Shown here: one piece after another, positions 1 to 4,986 of the stretch
Numbering within the stretch: position 1 is the stretch's first letter
How the letters are laid out: the number at the start of each line of letters is the position of its first letter
DNA from: Candidatus Saccharimonadota bacterium
Lineage (GTDB): Bacteria; Patescibacteriota; Saccharimonadia; Saccharimonadales; SZUA-47
Length of the DNA stretch: 5,843 bases
Assembly (NCBI GenBank): GCA_003231925.1
Contig: QIKK01000062.1
Coordinates: forward strand, 1-5,843
Direction: 5' to 3'
Position numbers and translations under genes: made by a program
Notes under the pieces: model-generated
Seen by the model: the letters and a program-made list of their open reading frames with translations, nothing else
Databases searched by the model: none
Told to the model about the DNA's origin: nothing

Positions 1-305
1 TGCAGGGTTTTTTCAGCGTAGGGTTCTTCAGGTTGCCGTGTATTGGGTAAGTTAGATAAAACCACCTTTTTGCCCCTAACTAAGCCCCAGTTTGCTGTAT
101 AAACAGCATCCTGGCAGTTTTTGGGTGCATCGACTTTGATAACTTCAATGCCAGCTTGTTCAAAACAGGATTGTATCTCGGCGTGTTCGGCAATTGCTTT
201 TTGCAAATTAACAGGAATTTTATCGTCCATGTGGGCGTTAATAGCAAAACCATCATCAAAGTATTCTGCACCGGACATTAGTATTTTTGTGTTAATCATT
301 GTCAT
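1..305 (-). CDS. Amidinotransferase / dimethylarginine dimethylaminohydrolase-like protein (N-terminal part, runs off window)
   Basis: The visible 101 residues read as the N-terminal region of the guanidino-group modifying enzyme superfamily (amidinotransferases, DDAH, arginine deiminase relatives), which act on guanidino groups of arginine-like substrates in the cytoplasm. The evidence is the early block SGAEYFDDGFAINAHMD (residues 11-27), like the family's 'P-x-YF-x-x-x-x-x-IN-x-x-M' opening, then DAVYTANWGLV (66-76), matching the 'D-x-V-F-T-A-N-x-GLV' block, followed by a VVLS strand and an R-x-x-EEP motif (90-95). The catalytic His and Cys lie in the missing C-terminal part, so activity and exact substrate cannot be judged. 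A TAG codon directly precedes ATG 305, making it the furthest possible start; a second ATG at 299 is equally possible. There is no Shine-Dalgarno sequence, suggesting leaderless or SD-independent initiation. It follows the gene at 368-865 on the same strand after a 62-base gap. Confidence 0.8.
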   Translation of the reverse strand, partial: MTMINTKILMSGAEYFDDGFAINAHMDDKIPVNLQKAIAEHAEIQSCFEQAGIEVIKVDAPKNCQDAVYTANWGLVRGKKVVLSNLPNTRQPEEPYAEKTL

Positions 306-367
306 CTAATATTTAAGTCTACCGCGCTTGGGGTTTGTTATGCAAAGTTTAGAGAATATTTAATCAG

Positions 368-865
368 TTATTCTATACCTGGTGCATAGCTAGAGTGTTG
401 TCGCTCAGTAACGCTAAAGATTCTATTATTATAGACTACTGGTTCTCCGTCGAGTGAAGTGCCACGGCTATCAAAACGTATATCAGTGATAGCGTACGGT
501 TTCTTGGTCCTTAGAACAGACAAGTGCAATTGTGAAAAATCTGATTCAATCGGCAGTGGTTCACCGTCGTTATCTATCCCAAGAGGCTCAAGATCAGCTG
601 GTAGTACACTAAGTACGCCCCTTGTCCCTGTGGTTCTTATGGATTCAACTACACCAGGGATCATTTCCTCTAATATCCTCTCAGCCGTAGCATAATATAT
701 AGGGTCCAAGGTCCCGTTTCTACCGTCAGCATCTCGTTGACGCATAATATAGTAAGGGCTTAGCCCGTTAAGTACCACTCGCAGAGGATCGGTACTCTCA
801 GCTATACGTATAGTATCCTCTACGGGTAAAAGAGGTTTTTCTCCAGATAAACTAGAATTAAGCAT
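368..865 (-). CDS. Unrecognised protein, possibly membrane-anchored or secreted; start codon uncertain
   Basis: I do not recognise this family. From the first ATG it encodes 165 residues, mixed alpha/beta in character, with a motif-like YYIMRQRDADGRNGTLDPIYY stretch at about 38-58 (quoted region, Tyr, Arg and Asp rich) and a C-terminal strand-rich part around DIRFDSRGTSLDGEP (128-142). The ATG at 865 has no Shine-Dalgarno. The same frame stays open upstream to a TAG at 914-916 and would add KKILVFLLLLCYYVD, a basic-then-hydrophobic segment typical of a signal peptide or membrane anchor, yet it contains no ATG, GTG or TTG. An AAGGTG ribosome-binding-like sequence (918-923) sits seven bases before the AAG codon at 908-910. 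The true product may therefore be about 180 residues and exported, starting at a non-standard or mutated codon. LLLC lacks the small residue before Cys expected of a lipobox. Function unknown. Confidence 0.6.
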   Translation of the reverse strand: MLNSSLSGEKPLLPVEDTIRIAESTDPLRVVLNGLSPYYIMRQRDADGRNGTLDPIYYATAERILEEMIPGVVESIRTTGTRGVLSVLPADLEPLGIDNDGEPLPIESDFSQLHLSVLRTKKPYAITDIRFDSRGTSLDGEPVVYNNRIFSVTERQHSSYAPGIE

Positions 866-915
866 ATCAACATAATAGCATAAAAGTAATAAGAATACAA
901 GTATTTTCTTAGGCT

Positions 916-926
916 ATCACCTTGCC
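916..926 (-). promoter_or_regulatory. Ribosome-binding-like site upstream of the conventional start of the 368-865 gene
   Basis: On the minus strand the sequence reads GGCAAGGTGAT. The AAGGTG core is a fair Shine-Dalgarno match and is placed seven bases before an AAG lysine codon (908-910) that opens the hydrophobic stretch KILVFLLLLCYYV in frame with the downstream gene. The ATG at 865 has nothing comparable. This supports translation beginning upstream of 865, although no canonical start codon is present. Confidence 0.4.
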
Positions 927-972
927 AGGAATATAAAAATTAATCGGGATTACCAACTAGGCCTTAGTAGTA

Positions 973-1001
973 TTGACAATATGCATAAAAGCTGTTAAAC
1001 T
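973..1001 (+). promoter_or_regulatory. Probable sigma70-type promoter for the gene at 1035
   Basis: A perfect -35 hexamer TTGACA (973-978) is followed after 17 bases by TAAACT (996-1001), a 4/6 match to the -10 consensus. Transcription would start near 1008, giving a leader of roughly 27 bases before ATG 1035. A TATAAA at 1009-1014 is also present but has no -35 at a suitable distance. The promoter lies in the divergent region between the minus-strand gene at 368-865 and this gene. Confidence 0.55.
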
Positions 1002-1034
1002 TGTCTTATATAAATATATATAGAGGTATGTTTA

Positions 1035-1382
1035 ATGGCTAAGTCTAAAAAAGGTTCCGTATCCTCAGAAAAAGGTATACAGATACCAGGATTTAATTAT
1101 GATGTTCGCTCTACTTTTATCAATGTAGAACAACAGAATACAAAATACAGTAAACAAGCTAAAGGAATTCTAGAAAAGTTTACATTAAGACAAGGTGATA
1201 ATAACAGGCCTGGAGACGTAGGACTTAGATTTTTTAAGAGCAAGACTTATCCAACTCATAGCGATATGGCTCATGCCTTAGATGTCTATCCTCAACCGAT
1301 AGTAAGCCTGCCATCTAAAGGGGAGATGTGTTTAGTCTTGCCGCTAGGTATACAATACGGCCTGGAAGAACTGAGCCAATAG
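1035..1382 (+). CDS. Unrecognised protein, N-terminal piece of a frameshifted gene
   Basis: I do not recognise the family. The frame gives 115 residues beginning MAKSKKGSVSSEKGIQIPGF, with a basic, low-complexity N-terminus, no signal peptide and no membrane segment. The start is supported by AGAGG (1022-1026), eight bases before ATG 1035. About the first 95 residues look like real coding sequence, but the last 20 (from residue 96 to LEELSQ) appear to be out-of-frame read-through: the -1 frame over the same bases gives a more protein-like VFSLAARYTIRPGRTEPIEV that continues to 1627. The frames join at AAAGGGG (1317-1323), where adding one base would make a continuous protein of about 197 residues spanning 1035-1627. 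The gene is thus either a pseudogene, contains a sequencing or assembly indel, or is translated by frameshifting. If this product is made as it stands, it is a truncated form. Confidence 0.55.
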   Translation: MAKSKKGSVSSEKGIQIPGFNYDVRSTFINVEQQNTKYSKQAKGILEKFTLRQGDNNRPGDVGLRFFKSKTYPTHSDMAHALDVYPQPIVSLPSKGEMCLVLPLGIQYGLEELSQ

Positions 1383-1627
1383 AGGTAGATGTAATGCTTG
1401 ACTCTCCCAATCATGAAGACGTTAGGGAAGCGAGAGGCTATGAACAGATTAGATGTATCGCCAGTTTAGCAATAGTGTCCGCCGTTTTTGAAGATGACCC
1501 AACCTCAGAGATAAATACAACACCCATAGCACTAACAATAGCTAATAACTTTGCGTCAGGTACATTGCCAGAGTTTGACAGGTATAATATGCCTAATATA
1601 GGTAAACTTGCTATAAAACTGCTGTAG
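1328..1627 (+). CDS. Unrecognised protein, C-terminal piece of the same frameshifted gene
   Basis: This frame overlaps the end of the preceding piece by 55 bases and gives 99 residues from a GTG at 1328. It opens with strand-like VFSLAARYTIRPGRTEPIEVD and then a mixed helix/strand region (residues 29-99) ending in GKLAIKLL. No membrane segment or known motif is seen. The simplest reading is that it is the C-terminal half of the protein starting at 1035, separated by a one-base deletion, because the two halves join smoothly at SLPSK-G-G-D-V-F. An alternative is a separate, coupled gene: AGAGGT (1381-1386) lies seven bases before ATG 1394 and overlaps the upstream TAG, giving a 77-residue product. 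I favour the first explanation because coding character extends well upstream of 1394. Function unknown. Confidence 0.5.
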   Translation: MFSLAARYTIRPGRTEPIEVDVMLDSPNHEDVREARGYEQIRCIASLAIVSAVFEDDPTSEINTTPIALTIANNFASGTLPEFDRYNMPNIGKLAIKLL

Positions 1628-1657
1628 TTACTAACAAATTATTTTTTATATAGGGTA

Positions 1658-1687
1658 TTGACGAGTGTATTAGCAGTCTAGTACTAT
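1658..1687 (+). promoter_or_regulatory. groESL promoter
   Basis: TTGACG (1658-1663) is a 5/6 match to the -35 consensus and is followed after 18 bases by TACTAT (1682-1687), a 4/6 -10 match lying wholly inside the nine-base spacer of the CIRCE operator. This is the usual geometry for HrcA-repressed promoters. Transcription would begin near 1694. A perfect TATAAT also occurs at 1704-1709 but has no -35 partner at 16-18 bases, so it is a weaker candidate. Confidence 0.65.
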
Positions 1688-1696
1688 GAGTGCTAG
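1670..1696 (+). promoter_or_regulatory. CIRCE operator (HrcA repressor binding site)
   Basis: The sequence reads TTAGCAGTC, nine bases, then GAGTGCTAG. The CIRCE consensus is TTAGCACTC-N9-GAGTGCTAA, so each nine-base arm has a single mismatch and the spacing is exact. It overlaps the -10 hexamer and the predicted transcription start of groESL. In bacteria HrcA binds CIRCE and represses chaperonin genes until heat or other protein-damaging stress; HrcA folding in turn depends on GroEL. hrcA itself is not in this window. Confidence 0.92.
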
Positions 1697-1697
1697 A

Positions 1698-1725
1698 AAC
1701 AAGTATAATTTAATAAATACTTGTT
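1698..1725 (+). repeat. Perfect 9-bp inverted repeat in the groESL leader
   Basis: AACAAGTAT (1698-1706) and ATACTTGTT (1717-1725) are exact reverse complements, separated by ten AT-only bases. It lies two bases after the CIRCE right arm and 15 bases before the groES ribosome binding site. If transcription starts near 1694, the mRNA would begin with this stem-loop, which could stabilise the transcript or act as an RNA thermosensor-like element; as DNA it could be a second operator. The ribosome binding site is not inside the stem, so direct occlusion is not evident. Confidence 0.6.
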
Positions 1726-1755
1726 GATTTATTGATAACTAAGGAGGATTTAAAA

Positions 1756-2022
1756 ATGAGCGTACCAATAACGCCGTTAGCTGATTATGTAGTAGCAGAA
1801 CAGGAACAGGCTGCAACAAAAACTGCCAGTGGGCTATACCTACCCGACAAAGGAACAGAAAAACCTAAAATAGCTAAAGTTGTTGCTGTTGGTCCTAAGG
1901 TTAAAGATATAAAAAGTGGTGATAAGATAGTTTTTGGCGGATACAGCAATACAGATATAAAAATTGATGGTAATGAATATATGCTTATTAAACTAGAAAA
2001 TATTTTTGCTAAAGTAGCCTAA
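1756..2022 (+). CDS. groES: Co-chaperonin GroES (Cpn10)
   Basis: GroES is the heptameric lid that caps GroEL and drives encapsulated protein folding in the cytoplasm. The 88-residue product opens with PITPLADYVVAEQ, the beta strand typical of Cpn10 ('P-L-x-D-x-V'). The mobile loop is residues about 16-34, with SGLYLP (25-30) at the position of the GroEL-binding Ile-Val-Leu tripeptide, here Leu-Tyr-Leu. It continues with AKVVAVG (40-46), SGDKIVF (54-60) and the closing EYMLIKLENIFA (74-85). The start at 1756 is fixed by a strong AAGGAGG (1741-1747) nine bases upstream; an in-frame ATG at 1732 lies ahead of this site and is rejected. The protein is shorter than the usual 94-97 residues because the segment between AVG and GDKIVF is 8 residues rather than about 17, so most of the roof hairpin is missing. 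It is co-transcribed with groEL, 36 bases downstream. Confidence 0.96.
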   Translation: MSVPITPLADYVVAEQEQAATKTASGLYLPDKGTEKPKIAKVVAVGPKVKDIKSGDKIVFGGYSNTDIKIDGNEYMLIKLENIFAKVA

Positions 2023-2043
2023 TTTTAACTAATAGATAACCAT

Positions 2044-2050
2044 AAGGAGA
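2044..2050 (+). promoter_or_regulatory. Ribosome binding site of groEL
   Basis: AAGGAGA lies eight bases before ATG 2059 within the 36-base groES-groEL gap. No promoter or terminator is seen in this gap, which supports a bicistronic groESL message. Confidence 0.85.
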
Positions 2051-2058
2051 ATAGATAA

Positions 2059-3702
2059 ATGAGTAAAAAAGTATTTTATGAGGACGATGCTCGCAGGAGA
2101 GTACTTGGTGGCGCAAAAATTCTGTATGAAGCCGTTAAAAAAACAATGGGTCCGAAGGGGCGCAACGTTTTAATAAGTAAGAGTTTTGGTAGCCCAACAG
2201 TTACCCATGATGGAGTTACTGTTGCTAAAGGTGTGGATATCGCTGATGTAGATGATGAGACTTTAGGGTACAAGGTAGGTGCTGAACTTATTAAACAAGC
2301 TGCAGGTAAAATGAATGATGTTGCTGGTGATGGAACAACTACAGTAACGGTATTAACTTATCATATTCTAAGTGAGGCGAATAAGTTAATAGCAGCTGGG
2401 CATAATCCTATGGCGTTAAGAAAAGGCTTAGAACGGGCTGCTAGTCAAGTTATTACACAACTCGAAGGTATGGCAGAAGATGTTTCTGGCAAAAAGGAGC
2501 GCGTAGCCGAAGTTGCAACTATTAGCGCTGGTGATAAAGAGATTGGCGCCTTAATTGCCGATGTTATGGAGAGTGTTGGCAAGGACGGTGTTGTAACTGT
2601 CGAAGAAGGGCAGGGGTTAACTCTGGAAAGCGAGGTTGTAGAAGGATTTACTTTTGATCGTGGTTTTGTAAGCCCATATATGGTTACAGACACAGAGAGA
2701 ATGGAAGCTTCCTTTAGTAAGCCTGCAGTTGTAATTACTGATAAGAAAATAAGTAGCATACAAGAAATCTCTTCTTTGATGGAGCAATTAGCTCAAGCTG
2801 GTAAAAAAGATCTAGTAATAATTGCAGAAGACGTTGAGGGAGAAGCCCTAACAATGCTGGTACTAAACAAATTAAAAGGTGTCTTTAACACTGTAGCTGT
2901 TAAGGCTCCGTCTTTTGGCGACAGAAGAAAAGATATTCTAAATGATATCGCTATTTTGACCGGTGCAACAGTTATATCTGAAGAGCAGGGTAATAGTTTT
3001 GAAAATGCCGATATGGAGATGGTCGGTTCAGCTAGAAAAATTATTGTAGATAAAGATAATACAACAATTATTGAAGGGGCTGGCAAGTCACCAGAAGTAG
3101 CAGCAAGGATAGACCAAATTAACGCTCAGATTAAAGCCACTACTAGTGAATATGATAAAACAGAGCTAGAAAAAAGACGAGCTGCATTATCTGGTAAAGT
3201 AGCTGTTATAAAAGTTGGTGGAGCTTCAGAGACAGAAATAGAAGAAAAGAAATACCGAGTAGATGATGCCGTTGCCGCTGTTAAGGCTGCTATGGATAAA
3301 GGTATTGTTGCCGGAGGTGGTGTAACATTAGTGAATCTTGCTAGTGCAATTAAGACCCTTAAAGACGATACCGAGGATGCAGGTGCTCAGCTGTTAGCTC
3401 GTTCACTTGAAAAACCCTTTAGAATTCTATTAGAAAATTCTGGTTTAAACCCAGATGAGTGGTTACCGCAAGTTAAAGCTGGAAAAACGGGTTGGGGCGT
3501 AGATGTAAATCACGCTACTAAATTAGTAGACATGAAGAAGGCCGGTATTGTTGACCCTGTCTTAGTAACAATACAAGCTATCCAATATGCTTCATCGATT
3601 GCTGGAACGACTATGACCATGGGGTCTTTGGTGGCTGACGTGCCAGAAAAAGAACCTGCTACTCCTGCAATGCCAGGCGGTGGTATGGGTATGGGAATGT
3701 AA
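2059..3702 (+). CDS. groEL: Chaperonin GroEL (Cpn60/HSP60)
   Basis: GroEL is the tetradecameric ATP-dependent chaperonin that folds proteins with GroES in the cytoplasm. The 547-residue product is full length and intact. Visible signatures are GPKGRN (31-36) and DGVTVAK (51-57) of the ATP site, GDGTTT (90-95) with Asp91 matching E. coli Asp87, APSFGDRRK (283-291), and VDDAV (401-405), where Asp403 matches the hydrolytic Asp398, followed by VAGGGV (417-422). The equatorial domain is about 1-138 and 413-547, the intermediate domain about 139-195 and 380-412, and the apical domain between. The tail ends PGGGMGMGM, the usual Gly-Met repeat. Compared with E. coli it has about five extra residues between DGV and GDG, and the groove has substitutions: Phe203 for Tyr199, Met208 for Phe204 and a Ser near Leu234. 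Expression is expected from the CIRCE-controlled promoter upstream of groES. Confidence 0.98.
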   Translation: MSKKVFYEDDARRRVLGGAKILYEAVKKTMGPKGRNVLISKSFGSPTVTHDGVTVAKGVDIADVDDETLGYKVGAELIKQAAGKMNDVAGDGTTTVTVLTYHILSEANKLIAAGHNPMALRKGLERAASQVITQLEGMAEDVSGKKERVAEVATISAGDKEIGALIADVMESVGKDGVVTVEEGQGLTLESEVVEGFTFDRGFVSPYMVTDTERMEASFSKPAVVITDKKISSIQEISSLMEQLAQAGKKDLVIIAEDVEGEALTMLVLNKLKGVFNTVAVKAPSFGDRRKDILNDIAILTGATVISEEQGNSFENADMEMVGSARKIIVDKDNTTIIEGAGKSPEVAARIDQINAQIKATTSEYDKTELEKRRAALSGKVAVIKVGGASETEIEEKKYRVDDAVAAVKAAMDKGIVAGGGVTLVNLASAIKTLKDDTEDAGAQLLARSLEKPFRILLENSGLNPDEWLPQVKAGKTGWGVDVNHATKLVDMKKAGIVDPVLVTIQAIQYASSIAGTTMTMGSLVADVPEKEPATPAMPGGGMGMGM

Positions 3703-3717
3703 TTAGCAAAAAAAGAG

Positions 3718-3746
3718 TTGCAAAATATATAGTTTTGTAGTATTAT
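3718..3746 (+). promoter_or_regulatory. Promoter of the IPDTG surface-protein gene
   Basis: TTGCAA (3718-3723, 4/6) is followed after exactly 17 bases by TATTAT (3741-3746, 5/6). Transcription would start near 3753, leaving a leader of about 37 bases that includes the GAGGAG ribosome binding site (3777-3782). No convincing terminator lies between groEL and this promoter, so read-through from groESL is also possible. Confidence 0.6.
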
Positions 3747-3789
3747 ATGCCATAGTTAGAAAACGGGTGGTTAACTGAGGAGTTTACAG

Positions 3790-4248
3790 ATGTTATCTTC
3801 TTTTAGGCGTAACAATAAAACTACAATCGCAGAGCTTGAAGAATATTATTCTGGTAATAAAAAAAAGAGCCGTACAAACTGGCTCAGGGCGGTCTTAACA
3901 CTGCTTGTGACTGTATTTTTATTTGTTGGCGTCTTTTTTGGGAGCCGTTTATTATACAGAACTCTAAATAATAGCTCAGGCGATAAAATAGCAGAGGTTA
4001 TTAATACTGCTCCTAGCGACAATGCTCCTAACAATGTGAAGGTAAGCGAGGGTGTAGTAACAGAGCAAGCCGCAACTTCAACAAGAACAGCTAATGACTA
4101 CAAAGGTAAGACTGCAAATACAGAATCGAGTGCCGATAGCAGTATCCCAGATACTGGGGCAGGAGAGATATTGTTTGTCGTACCAATATTAGTTATTGCT
4201 GTAAGTTATTTATATTCAAGGAACCATCAACTAAAAAAGCTCAAATAG
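3790..4248 (+). CDS. Two-membrane-segment surface protein with C-terminal IPDTG (LPxTG-like) motif
   Basis: I do not recognise a named family, but the architecture is clear. Residues 1-30 form a basic cytosolic tail with TIAELEEYYSGNKKKSR (12-28). A strong membrane segment follows at about 34-51 (VLTLLVTVFLFVGVFFG). Residues 55-118 form a Ser/Thr/Asn/Ala-rich, probably unstructured, extracytoplasmic stretch. Then comes IPDTGAGE (119-126), a second hydrophobic segment (127-142) and a basic tail, SRNHQLKKLK. Motif, hydrophobic helix and basic tail in this order are the layout of a sortase sorting signal, with Ile replacing Leu of LPxTG. Start ATG 3790 has GAGGAG seven bases upstream. Sortase cleavage would leave the N-terminal part anchored by the first segment, which is unusual for cell-wall-attached proteins. 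Alternatively it is simply a small two-pass membrane protein. It converges with the next gene nine bases away. Confidence 0.8.
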   Translation: MLSSFRRNNKTTIAELEEYYSGNKKKSRTNWLRAVLTLLVTVFLFVGVFFGSRLLYRTLNNSSGDKIAEVINTAPSDNAPNNVKVSEGVVTEQAATSTRTANDYKGKTANTESSADSSIPDTGAGEILFVVPILVIAVSYLYSRNHQLKKLK

Positions 4249-4263
4249 CTCAAAAATTTAGCT
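4233..4263 (-). terminator. Possible rho-independent terminator of the 4258-4956 gene
   Basis: On the minus strand, AGCTAAAT (4256-4263) can pair with ATTTGAGCT (4238-4246) with one bulged G, around a nine-base loop, followed directly by a run of five further T residues. The stem is AT-rich and overlaps both the stop codon of its own gene and the 3' end of the convergent gene at 3790-4248, so efficiency is doubtful. On the plus strand only a weaker CTCAAAA/TTTTGGG pairing is seen. Confidence 0.35.
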
Positions 4264-4956
4264 GTTTTGGGCCTTTTGCGAGAAATAGTTTATCTCGTTT
4301 ATAATATCCAGCATTGCTTGGGCTCTAATCTTATCGTCCTTTATCTCTTTTGCTGATGCAAGGGCCTTGCCAAGTAAGGTGTGATTATCATTGGCTTGAA
4401 TCATCATCATAGTAGTCTTAAAAGATTCTTCTGCTGTTTGGTCTAGATGGTCTACTAATGGCTCCAGATGATCAAGGGCTTGCTGTTTCATGTTTGACAA
4501 CTCTTTGTGATCTATTTTTGAGGGTAGTTCTATCTTTGGTTCTTCGGGTAGACTTATTGATGGAGTGTCATCGGTAGGTTCTTGTACATTAACGTTATTA
4601 TCATTATCTTCGTCATCTGAGCTTACGGTCAACGATGGGGCAAAAGGAGAAGACGGAGCTACGTGATTATTGGTCGCTGGTTTATTAGTGGTAGGTGTTG
4701 CGTGATTAGAGGGGGAAGGGGTTGTTAAGGGTGAATTTGCAAAACTTATAGGCGGTTTCTTGGCTGGTACGGGAGTTTGTTCTTGTTTATTTGTTTGGGA
4801 GGGCTCGATAACCGCCGTAGTTGGCGTAGTAGTAGGAGATTGAGATATCTGATTTGGTTCCACTTGGCCAGCTGGCTGATTAGCTAATTGCTTGACGTTT
4901 TCAAGCATGGCTGAATCGTCGTTATTCTTGTTACTCTTGTCATTTAGTCCAAACAT
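4258..4956 (-). CDS. Unrecognised soluble protein with Pro/Thr/Ser-rich linker and helical C-terminal domain
   Basis: The 232-residue product begins MFGLNDKSNKNNDDSAMLENV. Residues about 35-145 are low-complexity, rich in Pro, Thr, Ser, Asn and Gln with an acidic SSDDEDNDNN patch (112-121), and are probably disordered. Residues about 148-230 are predicted helical, with DHKELSNMKQQALDHLEPLVDHL (about 149-171, a quoted region of heptad-like leucines) and a final helix around RAQAMLDIINEINYFSQ (211-227). No signal peptide, membrane segment or catalytic motif is visible, so it is probably cytoplasmic. ATG 4956 is chosen because AGGGG lies five bases upstream; a TTG at 4971 in frame is possible but falls before that site and is unlikely. 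The helical domain may mediate protein or nucleic-acid contacts, but this is a guess and the role is unknown. It is transcribed divergently from the isomerase gene at 5086. Confidence 0.8.
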   Translation of the reverse strand: MFGLNDKSNKNNDDSAMLENVKQLANQPAGQVEPNQISQSPTTTPTTAVIEPSQTNKQEQTPVPAKKPPISFANSPLTTPSPSNHATPTTNKPATNNHVAPSSPFAPSLTVSSDDEDNDNNVNVQEPTDDTPSISLPEEPKIELPSKIDHKELSNMKQQALDHLEPLVDHLDQTAEESFKTTMMMIQANDNHTLLGKALASAKEIKDDKIRAQAMLDIINEINYFSQKAQNS

Positions 4957-4986
4957 CACCACCCCTAACAATTATTTTCTAAAATT

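Noticed and set aside
80..309. Alternative open frames on both strands over the amidinotransferase fragment
   Set aside because: The minus frame ending at 305 carries the recognisable family motifs; the other frames show no conserved pattern.
459..695. Plus-strand open frame opposite the 368-865 gene
   Set aside because: No ribosome binding site and a shadow-like composition; the minus strand is longer and has a plausible N-terminal extension.
878..889. Lipoprotein lipobox at LLLC ahead of the 368-865 gene
   Set aside because: The residue before Cys is Leu; lipoboxes need a small residue (Gly, Ala or Ser) there.
1317..1323. Programmed -1 frameshift at AAAGGGG
   Set aside because: In frame the heptamer reads T-AAA-GGG, which is not an X-XXY-YYZ slippery site, and no downstream pseudoknot was evident; an indel is simpler.
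1732..1755. Earlier in-frame ATG for groES adding eight residues
   Set aside because: The AAGGAGG ribosome binding site lies downstream of this ATG and is ideally spaced for ATG 1756, where Cpn10 homology begins.
2076..3086. Long open frames on the minus strand inside groEL
   Set aside because: They are antisense shadows of a highly conserved gene, with Ser/Ile/Leu-rich low-quality translations and no ribosome binding sites.
3703..3740. Terminator directly after groEL
   Set aside because: Only four- or five-base AT pairings such as CAAAA/TTTTG are possible and no T-run follows a stable stem.
3846..4034. Minus-strand open frame inside the IPDTG gene
   Set aside because: It is an antisense shadow of the membrane segment region, without a start signal.
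4957..4971. TTG start adding five residues to the 4258-4956 gene
   Set aside because: The ribosome-binding-like AGGGG is inside this extension and serves ATG 4956.
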